From the NCBI GenBank assembly GCA_009363175.1, contig CP045205.1:1736001-1800000 (forward strand): a stretch of 64,000 nucleotides of DNA, written 5' to 3'. Numbering within the stretch: position 1 is the first letter of the stretch; the number at the start of each line of letters is the position of its first letter. Shown here in pieces: positions 36,401 to 43,434 of the stretch. Made by a program: the position numbers and the translations under genes. This DNA comes from Citrobacter telavivensis. Its GTDB lineage: Bacteria; Pseudomonadota; Gammaproteobacteria; Enterobacterales; Enterobacteriaceae. The notes beneath the pieces are model-generated. The model was not told the DNA's origin. It ran no database searches and saw nothing but the letters and a program-made list of their open reading frames with translations.

Positions 36401-38147
36401 CCGTTGTCCCATCCTCAGATACATCCAGATTGCCTGCTGCCTGCGGGGGAGTGGTATCAGGCGCTGTTGCATTGGCGGGCGGACTGTTATTTCCCGCCTT
36501 ATCCGTGGCGGTCGCGGTCAGAACCTCACCGTTTACCCGTGCCGGATTGAGCGGGAAGCTGAATTTTCCTTCACTATCGGCGGTCACGGTGCCGAGTGTG
36601 GTGCCGCTGGCATCTGTAATCGTGACTTTACTACCCGCCTCGGCGCTGCCGGTAAGCACGGTTCCGTTTTGCGAGACGAGCAGATCGTCGGGAACTGCCG
36701 GAGGGGTGGTATCCACGGTGACCGAGAATTCCACCGTGTTGCCGCTGACGCCGTCCTCTGTGGTCTGTGTGGCGGTGTAGTTGTGCAATCCTTCAGGCAC
36801 ACCGCTCAGCGCGAACGACCACGTGCCGTCGTCGGCGCTCGCCGTCCCGATAGCGATACCGTTTTCGTAAATGGTCACCTCCGCGCCAGGCAGCGCGGTC
36901 CCCGTGAGGGTGGGGGTGGTATCCTTCGTAAACTGACCGCTGCCTAACGTCACGGCGGTGGGTTGCGTATCATCAATGATGCCGATAATGACGGGGGCAT
37001 CGGGGAAACCTGAGTCGGAACCGAAGAAGGACGCTTCGTCGCCTTCGTTGCCTGCGGCGTCAGAAATATCAGCATAGAGCTGCTCGGAATCGGTTTGTGC
37101 CGAGTTGAGGCGAACGGTAAACCGACCGGTGTCATCGACCTGAATGGAGGCAAGAATATGGTGTTGATTGTCGAAAATCGTGACGACGCAACCTGCTTCT
37201 GCGAGCCCGGATACCCAGAGTCCATCTTCAGAAACCGTTAGTCCGGAAACCTCATCCGGGGCAATGGTATCGACGGTAAAGGTGAAATCGCCGGAGACGG
37301 CGCTGGTGCTACCGTTTTCGTCTGTGGCGGTCGCGGTTAGCACATGTTCACCGTCAGAAAGGGGCGCGTCGGGTTGATAGTGCCAGTTACCCTGTCCATC
37401 GACGACGACGGTTCCCATTACCTGCCCGTTGTCATAGAGGGTGATGAGGGAGCCCGCGTCACCGGTACCAGAAATCATCGGCTGGCTGTCGTTGGTGGTC
37501 TGGTTCACCTGAATGGCGCCGGTGATGCCGGAAACGGCATCCACTGCGCCGGTAATCACGGGGGCAGGCGGTGGTGTGGGGTTTTCTCCTCCCGGAGGGT
37601 TCGTACCGTTATCGCCGCCGCCGTTGCCTCCGCCTCCGTTATTTCCGCCCCCCTCACCCGGTGTACCACCGTTACCGGAACCATCATCAGGATTGCCGTT
37701 GTCGTTATCATGATGGCTACTGCCGCCGCCACCCGAGGACGCTATTGCCGCGATCCCACCGGCGGCAACCGCCCCACCCAGCACCCACGGCCAGATAGCC
37801 CCACCTTCGTGAGATTCTCCGGCGGTGACAAGCAGATCGTCAATGGTTGAAATTTGTTCAAAGTGCAGGCCGCTTTCCGGATTTTCCACCCACCACAGTG
37901 CGCCGTGACTGTCTTCCAGCACCAGTTGGCTGGTTCCCTGGTCGTTCGCCACATAGAAATTTTTAACGGTCAGTTTTTCACCAGAAGTAAAGACGATCAC
38001 CAGATCCTGATTCACGCGAGTCAGTTGGCTGATATCGCTACGCTCTGCGGATAATTTCACAATGGAAGGGGCATTAAGTGTGACTTCAGAGGCTTCAACA
38101 TTGGTGGAAACGCCCGTCAACTTGGATATAACGGCGAGAAGACGCAT
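27408..38147 (-). CDS. bapA: BapA-like giant biofilm adhesin (type I secreted)
   Basis: Surface adhesin of 3579 residues, comparable to Salmonella BapA (about 3800), which mediates cell-cell and surface attachment. Domains in order: a BapA-type N-terminal domain (about 1-110); a hydrophobic helix (about 118-135, WPWVLGGAVAAGGIAAIA); a Gly/Asn/Asp linker (about 138-195); about 26 Ig-like units in a long and a short form; three or four cadherin/VCBS-like units marked by LxINxDGTYSYxL and NVLNND; and a C-terminal secretion domain of about 110 residues (TSQSDVLVGSVYGDTLIYNL near its start). CAGGAG precedes ATG 38147. First gene of the operon with its own secretion genes. The frame is unbroken across 10.7 kb. 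Confidence 0.95.
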   Translation of the reverse strand: MRLLAVISKLTGVSTNVEASEVTLNAPSIVKLSAERSDISQLTRVNQDLVIVFTSGEKLTVKNFYVANDQGTSQLVLEDSHGALWWVENPESGLHFEQISTIDDLLVTAGESHEGGAIWPWVLGGAVAAGGIAAIASSGGGGSSHHDNDNGNPDDGSGNGGTPGEGGGNNGGGGNGGGDNGTNPPGGENPTPPPAPVITGAVDAVSGITGAIQVNQTTNDSQPMISGTGDAGSLITLYDNGQVMGTVVVDGQGNWHYQPDAPLSDGEHVLTATATDENGSTSAVSGDFTFTVDTIAPDEVSGLTVSEDGLWVSGLAEAGCVVTIFDNQHHILASIQVDDTGRFTVRLNSAQTDSEQLYADISDAAGNEGDEASFFGSDSGFPDAPVIIGIIDDTQPTAVTLGSGQFTKDTTPTLTGTALPGAEVTIYENGIAIGTASADDGTWSFALSGVPEGLHNYTATQTTEDGVSGNTVEFSVTVDTTPPAVPDDLLVSQNGTVLTGSAEAGSKVTITDASGTTLGTVTADSEGKFSFPLNPARVNGEVLTATATDKAGNNSPPANATAPDTTPPQAAGNLDVSEDGTTVTGTAEPGTTVTIYGSDNTPLGSELVLPDGSFTVTLAPPQTNGEILTAIVKDPANLTSPPATTLAPDTTPPQPAGNLEVSDDGTTVTGTAEPGSTVTIRDPDGTPIGHGQTDGEGNFTVTLDTPQTNGETLTATVTDPANQNSTPANVTAPDTTPPQSPTAVISQDGTVLTATAEPGSTITIKDSNGNTLAQSGPVPESGTLAIALDPPQANGETLSVTATDAASNTSLPYEVVAPDITAPDAPVVSSIVDDIGAQKGNLGDGQLTDDNQLTFSGTGEPGATITIRDGNIPLAGTVTVDNNGNWTLTTPVLGDGDHTFTVTATDTANHTSTPSAPITITVDTTPPAIPLVTLTDNTGSNVGELADNDVTDATQPVLSGSGTAGDIITVYDGTAVIGTTEVDENGSWSFTPSPALGEGDHTLSVTASDPLGNTSDKSIPITITVDTTAPDAPTLTLTDGADAPLTNGQATNETQPVLSGTGTDGDIISIYDNGVLVTTVTITDGTWRYTSDALDEGDHVFSLTSTDPAGNVSEPSAPIGILVDTTPPAVPNLTVTDNVGSQTGILDNGQYTDDTRPLLSGSGTPGDTITITLDGVEQSPLVIDNSGNWSFQPTGPLSQGDHNIRVTATDPAGNSSTSPERIVRVDTQAPGTPTLTVNDDGGPLNDGGQTNDATPTLSGTGETGSIVTILNNGVPIGTAEVIDGVWSFTPDSDLVEGNYNFTVTAKDAAGNTSQPSDAIGITIDTQVPDAPFITSPGNPAVTNQPELPISGTGEPGSTITLSNGVTVIGTAEVDSDGNWTIVPDSPLTEGNYTLTATATDPAGNISGPSASIALNVDLTKPAAPEDVTISADGATVSGTAETGSTVTIRDTGGNVIGSGVATDGTFQIQVTPAQTGLNSLTATAEDAAGNNSDPTNFNGSGTGLPVISAIVDDTGSVQGDLKSGQTTDDTQPGLRGFSTPNSTVNILVDGGVVASNVQVDGNGNWSWTSAAELGEGPHTFQVVDSGDSSKASAVVNITVDLTPPTQPAIGSVTDDVAPGTGTLTSGQTTNDPRPTLSGNGTNGETITIYDGNTPLGQVQVVNGAWSFTPSTSLGDGSHNLTITATDAAGNTSLASQAFVVVVDTTPPAAPTIASAVDDSEPQTGVISNGGSTNDTTPDFSGSAEEGSTITVYDNGVKIGTALVTNGSWSFTAPTLATGSHAITVTATDAMGNVSAPSAAWTVNVDTTAPRVPVIQSVTDDTSPATGVLANGQSTNDTQPTFQGTAEPGSTVTLYDGSLAVGSVVVGTDGSWSLSPDNPLGSGPHNLSVTATDAAGNEGPSAAFSLTVDTQSPSAPVISSVTDDVAPNSGTLSNGQSTNDTRPTLAGTAEANSTVSIFDGTTLLGTVQADGSGAWTFTPATALGNGSHTFNVTATDAAGNVSPGTAFTVVVDTVAPVAPIIVSVTDNVTPGTGDLTSGQSTNDTRPIVAGTGEPGSTINVYDGNVLLGTTTVTEGGSWSYRPDGLSQGAHSLRVTATDSAGNTGPASTNFALTVDTVSPGAPVISNVLDDVGPVTGSLTSGQTTNDARPGFTGTGEPGATISIVDNGVPLASVTVEANGTWTFTPTSDLGQGNHSLTFTATDAAGNVGPSASFAISVDTAAPLAPVIASVVDDSAPQTGNLSPNQSTNDTRPTLNGTAEPGTTLTFTDNGTVIGSLVVGTNGNWTFTPTTALTNGAHTLAVTATDAAGNVSPAASFGVTVDTLAPNAPVIATILDDVSNITGPVGSGQSTNDTLPELRGTSEPGAFINIYDGATLLTPTPIQADASGAWSFTPTTALAEGSHTFTAKATDAAGNVSASSAASTIVVDTTPPGTPTNLAVVTNGSHVTGTAEAGSTVTITSSNGTVLGTGVADGTTGSFNILINPAQVGGETLQVVAQDKAGNTGTSGSVIAPFSGLPGAPVIASLTDDVGSITGLVANGQATNDARPLLNGTGQPFSTITVYRDGVSIGSASVDAQGNWSLTPQANIADGTHVLTATATNTNGTSTLSSGYTVTVDTVTATPTGTISSDGASISGTAEAGSTVSITLSTGLTVTTTANSSGNYTYTFDRKQTSGENISVSATDAVGNASTPTQVTAPTLPISASDNVENLELTSNATVTSEQLSDYGLLLVGALGNVANVLGNDTAAVEFTIQDGGSANLVIDASTTGVVLSLLNTQEVAIQKFDAATNSWTTVIDTAQSQFANLLTLGSSGVTVNVSGLEGGTYRVLTYNTALLATGSYTALNVSVEETSAGTITTSTPQTGNVLNNDSAPLDTVVTTVTNANGQSFTLGAGSNVIQGVYGTLTINQDGTYSYALNPNSPASVIGRTESFTYTINGGGNSASAKLVITLGNDTPASSVTAVDNVATLPYDTHVEAINNGTSSQGGFTVVNVSLGNVLDLGVLDKLSNPIIFDVEQGSTRTMTLQSSIGGVAVASSFDLYIYRFNDVTQQFEQWRVEKNWLNAPLLGGQSDKLTLNLPGGEYLFLLNPAFGITALTGYTLNVLEDHVYSVDSLTTSTQGNVLNDDIAPVGTLVTQVNGVAIAATGTTTIVGTYGTLTIDAKGNYTYTLKSGVGADGTKTPDSFIYTVKAPNGDTDTASLNIQPTARGLDAVNDVSDTLLATAAQDTTGYLDSTVGSASWGLLGRTGSGSGTFDVAAGTILKGAAIVFDVSTLVTLGNLTINWSIVENGVIIRSGTVPVANITLGGASVTVNLSGLELDGGTYTLNFTGNNTLAGAATITPKITGTTVDLDNFETSGTHTVTGNIFDGSDSAGAMDQLNTVDTRLTITGFNGSTATLDPYSSATTTIQGHYGSLQIRADGSYTYTLNNGVALSSITAKETFSYTLNDTHGHTDSATLTVDIAPQVTSTSQSDVLVGSVYGDTLIYNLLNASDATGGNGTDTWKNFSLAQGDKIDIGDLLVGWNGQTATLGNYLSVSTSGSNTIISIDRDGTGSTYHSTQLVTLENVQTTLTELIEQNHIVT

Positions 38148-38768
38148 ATGTTCACTCCTGATGGCTTGCTCTGTGCATTAATTCTTTAAAATCACCGGGC
38201 AAGGAAAATGAGCAGACGAGCGATCCCGTTCATCAGGTCGATGAATTGTCGCCGGTGATTTCAATGTGAGTGTCACGCAGATGATGGTTTCTGTTGTGTT
38301 GAATAACCCTTTGTTTTTTGTGATTCACTGGTACTTTCGTATTAGATGATATAGTCAGAAAGCGCTCATCCTGCAACTTAACGCATATTTGTGATTTGTT
38401 TAGCGAGGGTGAAATATATGCTTTTTTACGCCATCTGGCGAAGCGTAGCAACCTGACATAACAAGAGGGGGTAACTTATCTTTCTGTGTTATAAGGTTTT
38501 CTTTGATTGATGTGAGCAGGGTTAATAATCGATTTCTTACACAAACTGTATTGTTATTTCTGAATGTTAAAACGTCAAAAAAAATTATTTGAAGTATTGG
38601 GTAATTGGGCTATGTCCATAATATGAAAATGGCTGAGGATATATTCTTGGCAGTGTTGATGTTTCAACAGAAATAGAAATAAAGGCGGGAGAATATATTT
38701 TTGGAGGTCCAATATGTCAATAATAATGACCCGTCCCAAATAGAGAGACAGGTCACACAGTAATGCGC
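38148..38768. other. AT-rich intergenic region between bapA and smpB
   Basis: 621 bases without a credible gene of ordinary size. It should contain the leftward bapA promoter and its regulatory sites, since bapA in Salmonella is controlled with curli through CsgD; I cannot pick out a specific site with confidence. A 9-codon plus-strand frame at 38714-38743 (MSIIMTRPK) has a strong GGAGG site. TGTTGA-TGTT-TCAACA near 38654-38669 is a short inverted repeat. There is no clear smpB terminator. Confidence 0.6.
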
Positions 38769-39251
38769 TTAACGACCTGCATGTTTCATAATGCGCGCTT
38801 TATCCAGTTGCCATTCACGATCCTTCAGATCGGAACGCTTGTCGTGCTGTTTCTTACCCTTCGCCACGCCAATTTTGACTTTGCACCAGGCATTTTTCCA
38901 GTACAGAGAAAGGGCGACAACGGTGTAGCCTTCACGGTTCACGCGACCATACAGTGAGTCAAGTTCACGCTGATTCAGCAGCAGTTTACGGGTACGGGTG
39001 GGATCGCATACCACGTGCGTGGAGGCCACCGCCATTGGCGTAAAGTTAGCGCCGAACAGGTAAGCTTCACCGTCTTTCAGGATCACGTAGCTGTCGCCGA
39101 TGTTGGCCTTACCGGCGCGCAGGGATTTCACTTCCCACCCTTGCAGGGCGAGTCCCGCTTCGAACTCTTCTTCGATAAAGTATTCGTGTCGCGCACGCTT
39201 GTTGAGCGCGATGGTGGCTGAGCCAGGTTTGTGTGCTTTTTTCTTCGTCAT
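38769..39251 (-). CDS. smpB: SsrA-binding protein SmpB
   Basis: RNA-binding partner of tmRNA that mimics the codon-anticodon arm during ribosome rescue. The start is ATG 39251 (MTKKKAHKPGSATIALNKRA), 160 residues as in E. coli; the frame extends 13 codons upstream without similarity. The OB-fold core reads GWEVKSLRAGKANIGDSYV (about 39-57), and the basic tail KGKKQHDKRSDLKDREWQLD contacts the decoding centre. In E. coli ssrA follows directly; here the bap operon and 16 kb separate the two. Confidence 0.97.
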   Translation of the reverse strand: MTKKKAHKPGSATIALNKRARHEYFIEEEFEAGLALQGWEVKSLRAGKANIGDSYVILKDGEAYLFGANFTPMAVASTHVVCDPTRTRKLLLNQRELDSLYGRVNREGYTVVALSLYWKNAWCKVKIGVAKGKKQHDKRSDLKDREWQLDKARIMKHAGR

Positions 39252-39420
39252 AGTGCCGCTCAGTATAGGTAATCTGGAATCGAAAAACACCCCATTTCAT
39301 CCTTCGGGGGGCAAGGGGATATCTTAGCATGAACAAGGTTGTACCCTGTTGTGGGATAGCGTTTTTTTTACCTTGCGATAAATGATATTATTTGTTCGAT
39401 TTTTGTTGATGGAAATAGCT

Positions 39421-39858
39421 ATGCCGCAGATTAGTCGAACCGCGTTAGTCCCTTACAGTGCGGAACAGATGTATCAGTTAGTGAATGATGTTCAGTCCTA
39501 TCCTCAGTTTTTACCGGGTTGCACCGGCAGCCGCGTTCTCGAGTCTACGCCAGGACAGATGACGGCTGCGGTGGATGTCTCTAAGGCGGGGATCAGTAAG
39601 ACGTTCACCACGAGAAATCAGTTAACCAATAACCAGAGTATCCTGATGCAACTGGTCGACGGTCCGTTCAAAAAACTGATTGGCGGCTGGAAATTTACGC
39701 CGTTGAGTTCAGATGCCTGCCGTATTGAGTTTCATCTCGATTTTGAGTTTACCAACAAACTGATCGAGCTGGCGTTTGGTCGTATCTTCAAAGAGCTGGC
39801 ATCCAATATGGTGCAGGCTTTCACGGTTCGTGCCAAAGAGGTCTACCGTGTCGCCTAA
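39421..39858 (+). CDS. ratA: RatA, START-domain ribosome association toxin/coenzyme Q-binding protein
   Basis: Small START/Bet v1-type protein, 145 residues from ATG 39421 (MPQISRTALVPYSAEQMYQL). An earlier in-frame ATG at 39382 gives the 158-residue form often annotated in E. coli, but GGAAAT lies before 39421 and nothing before 39382. Described in E. coli as blocking 70S assembly; its family relative Coq10 binds ubiquinone. It overlaps ratB by 11 bases and is divergent from smpB. Confidence 0.92.
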   Translation: MPQISRTALVPYSAEQMYQLVNDVQSYPQFLPGCTGSRVLESTPGQMTAAVDVSKAGISKTFTTRNQLTNNQSILMQLVDGPFKKLIGGWKFTPLSSDACRIEFHLDFEFTNKLIELAFGRIFKELASNMVQAFTVRAKEVYRVA

Positions 39859-40138
39859 GATTGTCGTTGAGGTGGCCTACGCGCTGCCTGAGAAACAGTA
39901 TCTGCAACGGGTGACGTTGCAGCCGGGGGCGACGGTCGAAGAGGCTATCCGCGCGTCGGGGTTACTGGAACTGCGTACGGACATCGATCTGACAAAAAGC
40001 AAAGTCGGTATCTACAGCCGTCCGGTCAAGTTGGCGGATGTGTTACAGGATGGCGACCGGGTTGAAATCTATCGTCCACTGATTGCCGATCCGAAAGAGT
40101 TGCGCAGACAGCGGGCAGAGAAATCGGCGAAAAAATAG
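39848..40138 (+). CDS. ratB: RatB/RnfH-family ubiquitin-fold protein
   Basis: A 96-residue beta-grasp protein of the RnfH (UPF0125) family. GTG 39848 overlaps the end of ratA and gives the E. coli length; the frame upstream is a shadow of ratA. ALPEKQYLQRVTLQPGATVE and DPKELRRQRAEKSAKK are family-typical. Its function is unsettled; the gene is always paired with ratA in enterobacteria. It ends at a bidirectional terminator. Confidence 0.92.
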   Translation: MSPKIVVEVAYALPEKQYLQRVTLQPGATVEEAIRASGLLELRTDIDLTKSKVGIYSRPVKLADVLQDGDRVEIYRPLIADPKELRRQRAEKSAKK

Positions 40139-40146
40139 CGGATAAC

Positions 40147-40175
40147 AAAAAAGGTGCTCACAGAGCACCTTTTTT
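40147..40175. terminator. Bidirectional terminator between ratB and bamE
   Basis: An A-run, GGTGCTC (40153-40159), loop ACA, GAGCACC (40163-40169), then six T to 40175. The A-run on the left makes it active for bamE from the other side. Confidence 0.92.
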
Positions 40176-40192
40176 GTTATCAGAAGACAAGC

Positions 40193-40537
40193 TTATCGGT
40201 TGTCGGTCAACGCAGGCTTGTTATCGATATTGGTCAATACGCCGCTGCTGTTGAAGGTCAACGTCAGCGTTTGCTGCGTGACGCCTTCATGGCCCGGCTG
40301 TTGACGGAACACATAGAACCAGGTGTTGGTGCCAAACGGATCGGACATCATCGGCGTACCCAGCGCATAGGCAACCTGCTGTTGCGTCATGCCCACACGA
40401 ATTTTGGATACATCGTTCGCAGTCAGATAGTTCCCCTGGTTGATATCAGGGCGGTAAACCACTCGCTCCAGAGTGGAACAGCCTGCGGTCAACATCAATA
40501 ATACTGCTGCGGCAGCAGTCAGCGTTTTACAGCGCAT
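40193..40537 (-). CDS. bamE: Outer membrane assembly lipoprotein BamE
   Basis: Small accessory subunit of the BAM complex that inserts outer membrane beta-barrels. It has 114 residues with a lipoprotein signal: lipobox LTAGC, lipidated C20. The mature SmpA/OmlA fold is marked by RPDINQGNYLTANDVSKIRV (about 29-48), VGMTQQQVAYALGTPM and DPFGTNTWFYVFR. The gene stands alone between ratB and recN. Confidence 0.97.
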   Translation of the reverse strand: MRCKTLTAAAAVLLMLTAGCSTLERVVYRPDINQGNYLTANDVSKIRVGMTQQQVAYALGTPMMSDPFGTNTWFYVFRQQPGHEGVTQQTLTLTFNSSGVLTNIDNKPALTDNR

Positions 40538-40686
40538 AGTGATTTGATTCCTTTTCGGGCCCGAGCAGTACGTGGCTCATATGTAATATGCCGATGATAA
40601 TAGACCTTTCACCACTTTAAAACCTTTTGCTTACGGGTCCGACGGCGTTTTTGTTGTCTACTCTGACCGTTGAGGTGCAAAAAAGT

Positions 40687-42348
40687 TTACGCCGCCAGCA
40701 GTTCTTTCGCATTTGCGAGGGTGTTTCGCGTCACTTCGCTGCCGCCCAGCAGGCGCGCTAACTCCTGCAACCGTGCGCGTTTGTCCAACGGTTGCATATG
40801 CGTTTCGGTCATTTCGCCGTCCGTCTCTTTGCTGACAAAAAAGTGCTGATGACCGCATCCCGCCACCTGCGGAAGGTGGGTAACGCACATCACCTGGGTC
40901 GATTCTCCGAGCTGACGCAGCAATTTTCCGACGACTGCGGCGGTTGGGCCGCTGATGCCAACATCGACTTCATCGAAAATTAGCGCCGGGGTTTCCATCT
41001 TACGTGCGGTAATCACCTGAATCGCGAGGGCAATACGCGACAGTTCTCCCCCGGAGGCCACTTTGGCAATCGGCTGCATCGGCTGACCTGGGTTGGTGGT
41101 CACTTTAAACTCGACGCGGTCCGCGCCGTCCTCGCTCAGATGATGCTCATCAAACGTGACGTCGATGGTGAAACGACCGTGCGGCATAGAGAGTGAGTGC
41201 ATACTCTCGGTAATCAGGGTGCTCAGTTCTTGTGCATAATGCTGACGCTGCTCATGCAGCGCTTTCGCCGCCTCCAGCGCCTGCTGGCGATGTTTATTCA
41301 CCGACAGGGTCAGGGTTTCCAGTGAGTCGGCCTGATCGTCAAGTTGCTGCTGTTCCTCCAGCAACGACTGATAATATTGCGGCAGCGCTTCCGGACTAAC
41401 ATGATGTTTACGGGCCAGTGAAATTTGCTTCGAGATGCGCTGTTCCAGTTCGAACAGCCGATTAGGATCTAAATCCAGTCGATCGCAATAGTGGCGCAAT
41501 TCGTCGCTGGCTTCCGTTAATTGAATGGTCGCCTCTTCCAGCATATCGAGAATGCCTGAGAGTTTACCGTCCATACCGACCAGTTCACTGACCAGTTGCT
41601 TCGCAGTATACAGCTGACTTTGCAGGTTAACGTCTTCACCGTCCGCCATCAGCGATAGCGCATTCTGGCTGGTGGAGAGAAGTTGACCGCTGTTGGCCAG
41701 GCGTTTGTACTCTTCATCAATCAGCTCAAACTCACCCGCCTGCGGGTTAAATTCATTCAGCTCTTTAAGCTGATATTGCAGCAGTTCCGCACGGGCGGCG
41801 CGTTCCTGGCTCTGCTGCTGGTGGTGTGCTAAATCACGGCAGCTCTGGTGCCAGAGTTGGTAGCGCGCAGCCATATCCTGTACCAGCATGGATTCATTTG
41901 CGTAGCCATCGAGCAGGGATTTTTGATGTTCGGCTTTAGTCAGCAACTGATGCGCGTGCTGGCCGTGAATTTGAATGAGTCGTTGCCCCAGTTCGCGAAG
42001 CTGAGAGAGCGGAACCGCCGTTCCGTTGATAAAGCCACGGGAGCGCCCGTCGCTACTGATCACGCGGCGAAGTAAACACTCACGTCCTTCTTCAAGCTGG
42101 TTTTCTTCCAACCAGCGCTGGGCAGCAGGTGTGTCTTTCAGCGAAAAACGGGCGCACAGGTCGGCACGGCTGGCGCCAGCACGAACCATGTCGGCTTCAG
42201 CACGACCGCCGAGGCACAGGCCGAGCGCATCAATTGCAATGGATTTACCCGCCCCGGTTTCACCGGTGATGACGGTCATTCCACTCTGAAAATCGATCTC
42301 AAGTTCACGAACGATAGCAAAATTGCTGATGGTCAGTTGTGCTAACAT
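40687..42348 (-). CDS. recN: DNA repair protein RecN
   Basis: SMC-like ATPase for double-strand break repair, 553 residues. Walker A GETGAGKS is at 29-36. Long coiled-coil arms span about 150-360. The signature VASGGELSRI and Walker B LIFDEVDVGISG are in the C-terminal third. Two LexA boxes precede it, so it is SOS-induced. The C-terminus AKELLAA resembles the degron that makes E. coli RecN a ClpXP substrate. Confidence 0.97.
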   Translation of the reverse strand: MLAQLTISNFAIVRELEIDFQSGMTVITGETGAGKSIAIDALGLCLGGRAEADMVRAGASRADLCARFSLKDTPAAQRWLEENQLEEGRECLLRRVISSDGRSRGFINGTAVPLSQLRELGQRLIQIHGQHAHQLLTKAEHQKSLLDGYANESMLVQDMAARYQLWHQSCRDLAHHQQQSQERAARAELLQYQLKELNEFNPQAGEFELIDEEYKRLANSGQLLSTSQNALSLMADGEDVNLQSQLYTAKQLVSELVGMDGKLSGILDMLEEATIQLTEASDELRHYCDRLDLDPNRLFELEQRISKQISLARKHHVSPEALPQYYQSLLEEQQQLDDQADSLETLTLSVNKHRQQALEAAKALHEQRQHYAQELSTLITESMHSLSMPHGRFTIDVTFDEHHLSEDGADRVEFKVTTNPGQPMQPIAKVASGGELSRIALAIQVITARKMETPALIFDEVDVGISGPTAAVVGKLLRQLGESTQVMCVTHLPQVAGCGHQHFFVSKETDGEMTETHMQPLDKRARLQELARLLGGSEVTRNTLANAKELLAA

Positions 42349-42374
42349 AGCTGTTTTCCTGTATGAAAAACCAT

Positions 42375-42416
42375 AACTGTAATTACATACAGTATAAACT
42401 GGTTTTTTATACAGTA
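42375..42416 (-). promoter_or_regulatory. LexA (SOS) boxes of recN
   Basis: CTGT (42377-42380), 8 bases, ACAG (42389-42392) is a full match to the SOS box. CTGG (42399-42402), 8 bases, ACAG (42411-42414) is a second with one mismatch. Both lie within 70 bases of the recN ATG. Confidence 0.88.
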
Positions 42417-42433
42417 AAGAGGTTGGCGTTAAA

Positions 42434-43312
42434 TTAAAATAATTTTTTTGACCAGCCCAGTTTGGTGCTTAATGTATTGAAATAGCTGTAATCTTTTGGG
42501 TGGATCAGATTCAGGTGGTAATCACAGCGACGGATCAGCACATCTTCACCTTCCTGGATAGGCAGCGCGATCTGACTGTCGCAACTGATTTCGAGATCGT
42601 TACGGCGATGCGAGAAGCGTAGCCGAATGGTGCTGCTGCTGTTGATGACCAGCGGACGCGCCGAAAGGGTATGCGGAAACATCGGTACCAGTGTAATGGC
42701 GTCAAGCGACGGGGTCAGAATCGGCCCGCCGGCTGACAGGGAATAGGCGGTGGAACCGGTTGGCGTTGAGATAATCAGACCATCGGAACGCTGGGAGAAG
42801 GCAAAGCTTTCGTCAATATAGACTTCAAACTCAATCATGTGTGCAACCTTGCCGGGGTGCAGCACGACCTCGTTAATGGCGGTACTGATGCGCTTCTGAC
42901 AGTCCTTCTGACAGACCTGCGCTTCCAGCAGAAAACGTTTTTCCGCGACGTAATGGCCTTCCAGCACGTCGGCGAGTTGTTGCTGTGCGTTATCGGGATC
43001 AAGGTCCGTCAGAAAGCCAAGATTGCCACGGTTGATGCCGATCACCTTGATGTCGTATCGTGCCAGGGTACGCGCTGCGCCGAGCATGTTGCCGTCGCCG
43101 CCGACGACGACCGCGAGGTCTGCCTGCTGACCAATCTCCGCCAGGGTGCCGATTTTCACATTCTTCAACTGCAACTCGTGAGCGATTTGCTGCTCGACAA
43201 TGACCTCATACCCTTTAGTGCATAACCAGCGGTAGAGCATTTCATGTGTCGTGAGTGCCGTGGGGTGACGAGGATGCCCCACAATGCCAATACACTTGAA
43301 ATGATTATTCAT
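42434..43312 (-). CDS. nadK: NAD kinase
   Basis: Phosphorylates NAD to NADP. The 292 residues equal the E. coli length. The GGDG motif is at 71-74 (VVGGDGNMLGAAR). NRGNLGFLTD (about 115-124), NEVVLHPG and the PTGSTAYSLSAGGPI segment (about 185-199) complete the conserved core. Divergent from grpE, with recN downstream in the same direction. Confidence 0.97.
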   Translation of the reverse strand: MNNHFKCIGIVGHPRHPTALTTHEMLYRWLCTKGYEVIVEQQIAHELQLKNVKIGTLAEIGQQADLAVVVGGDGNMLGAARTLARYDIKVIGINRGNLGFLTDLDPDNAQQQLADVLEGHYVAEKRFLLEAQVCQKDCQKRISTAINEVVLHPGKVAHMIEFEVYIDESFAFSQRSDGLIISTPTGSTAYSLSAGGPILTPSLDAITLVPMFPHTLSARPLVINSSSTIRLRFSHRRNDLEISCDSQIALPIQEGEDVLIRRCDYHLNLIHPKDYSYFNTLSTKLGWSKKLF

Positions 43313-43360
43313 TTTTTCGAGGTCCTTGTGATGAAGATTGATGACAATGTGAGTGCTTCC

Positions 43361-43389
43361 CTTGAAACCCTGAATCTGATCCCCATAAT
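43361..43389 (+). promoter_or_regulatory. Sigma-32 heat-shock promoter of grpE
   Basis: CTTGAAA (43361-43367), 13-base spacer, CCCCATAAT (43381-43389): a close match to the sigma-32 consensus, about 45 bases before the grpE ATG. Confidence 0.92.
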
Positions 43390-43434
43390 AAGCGAAGTTA
43401 GCGAGATGAATGCGAAAAAAACGCGGAGAAATTC

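Noticed and set aside
27924..37850. Many plus-strand open frames opposite bapA, some over 200 codons
   Set aside because: They are shadows of a repetitive, GC-rich gene. They lack ribosome sites and known domains and repeat in step with the Ig-like units.
27408..38147. Possible CRISPR array because of regular repeats
   Set aside because: Repeat unit is about 250-300 bases, diverged, and in frame throughout; it encodes protein repeats.
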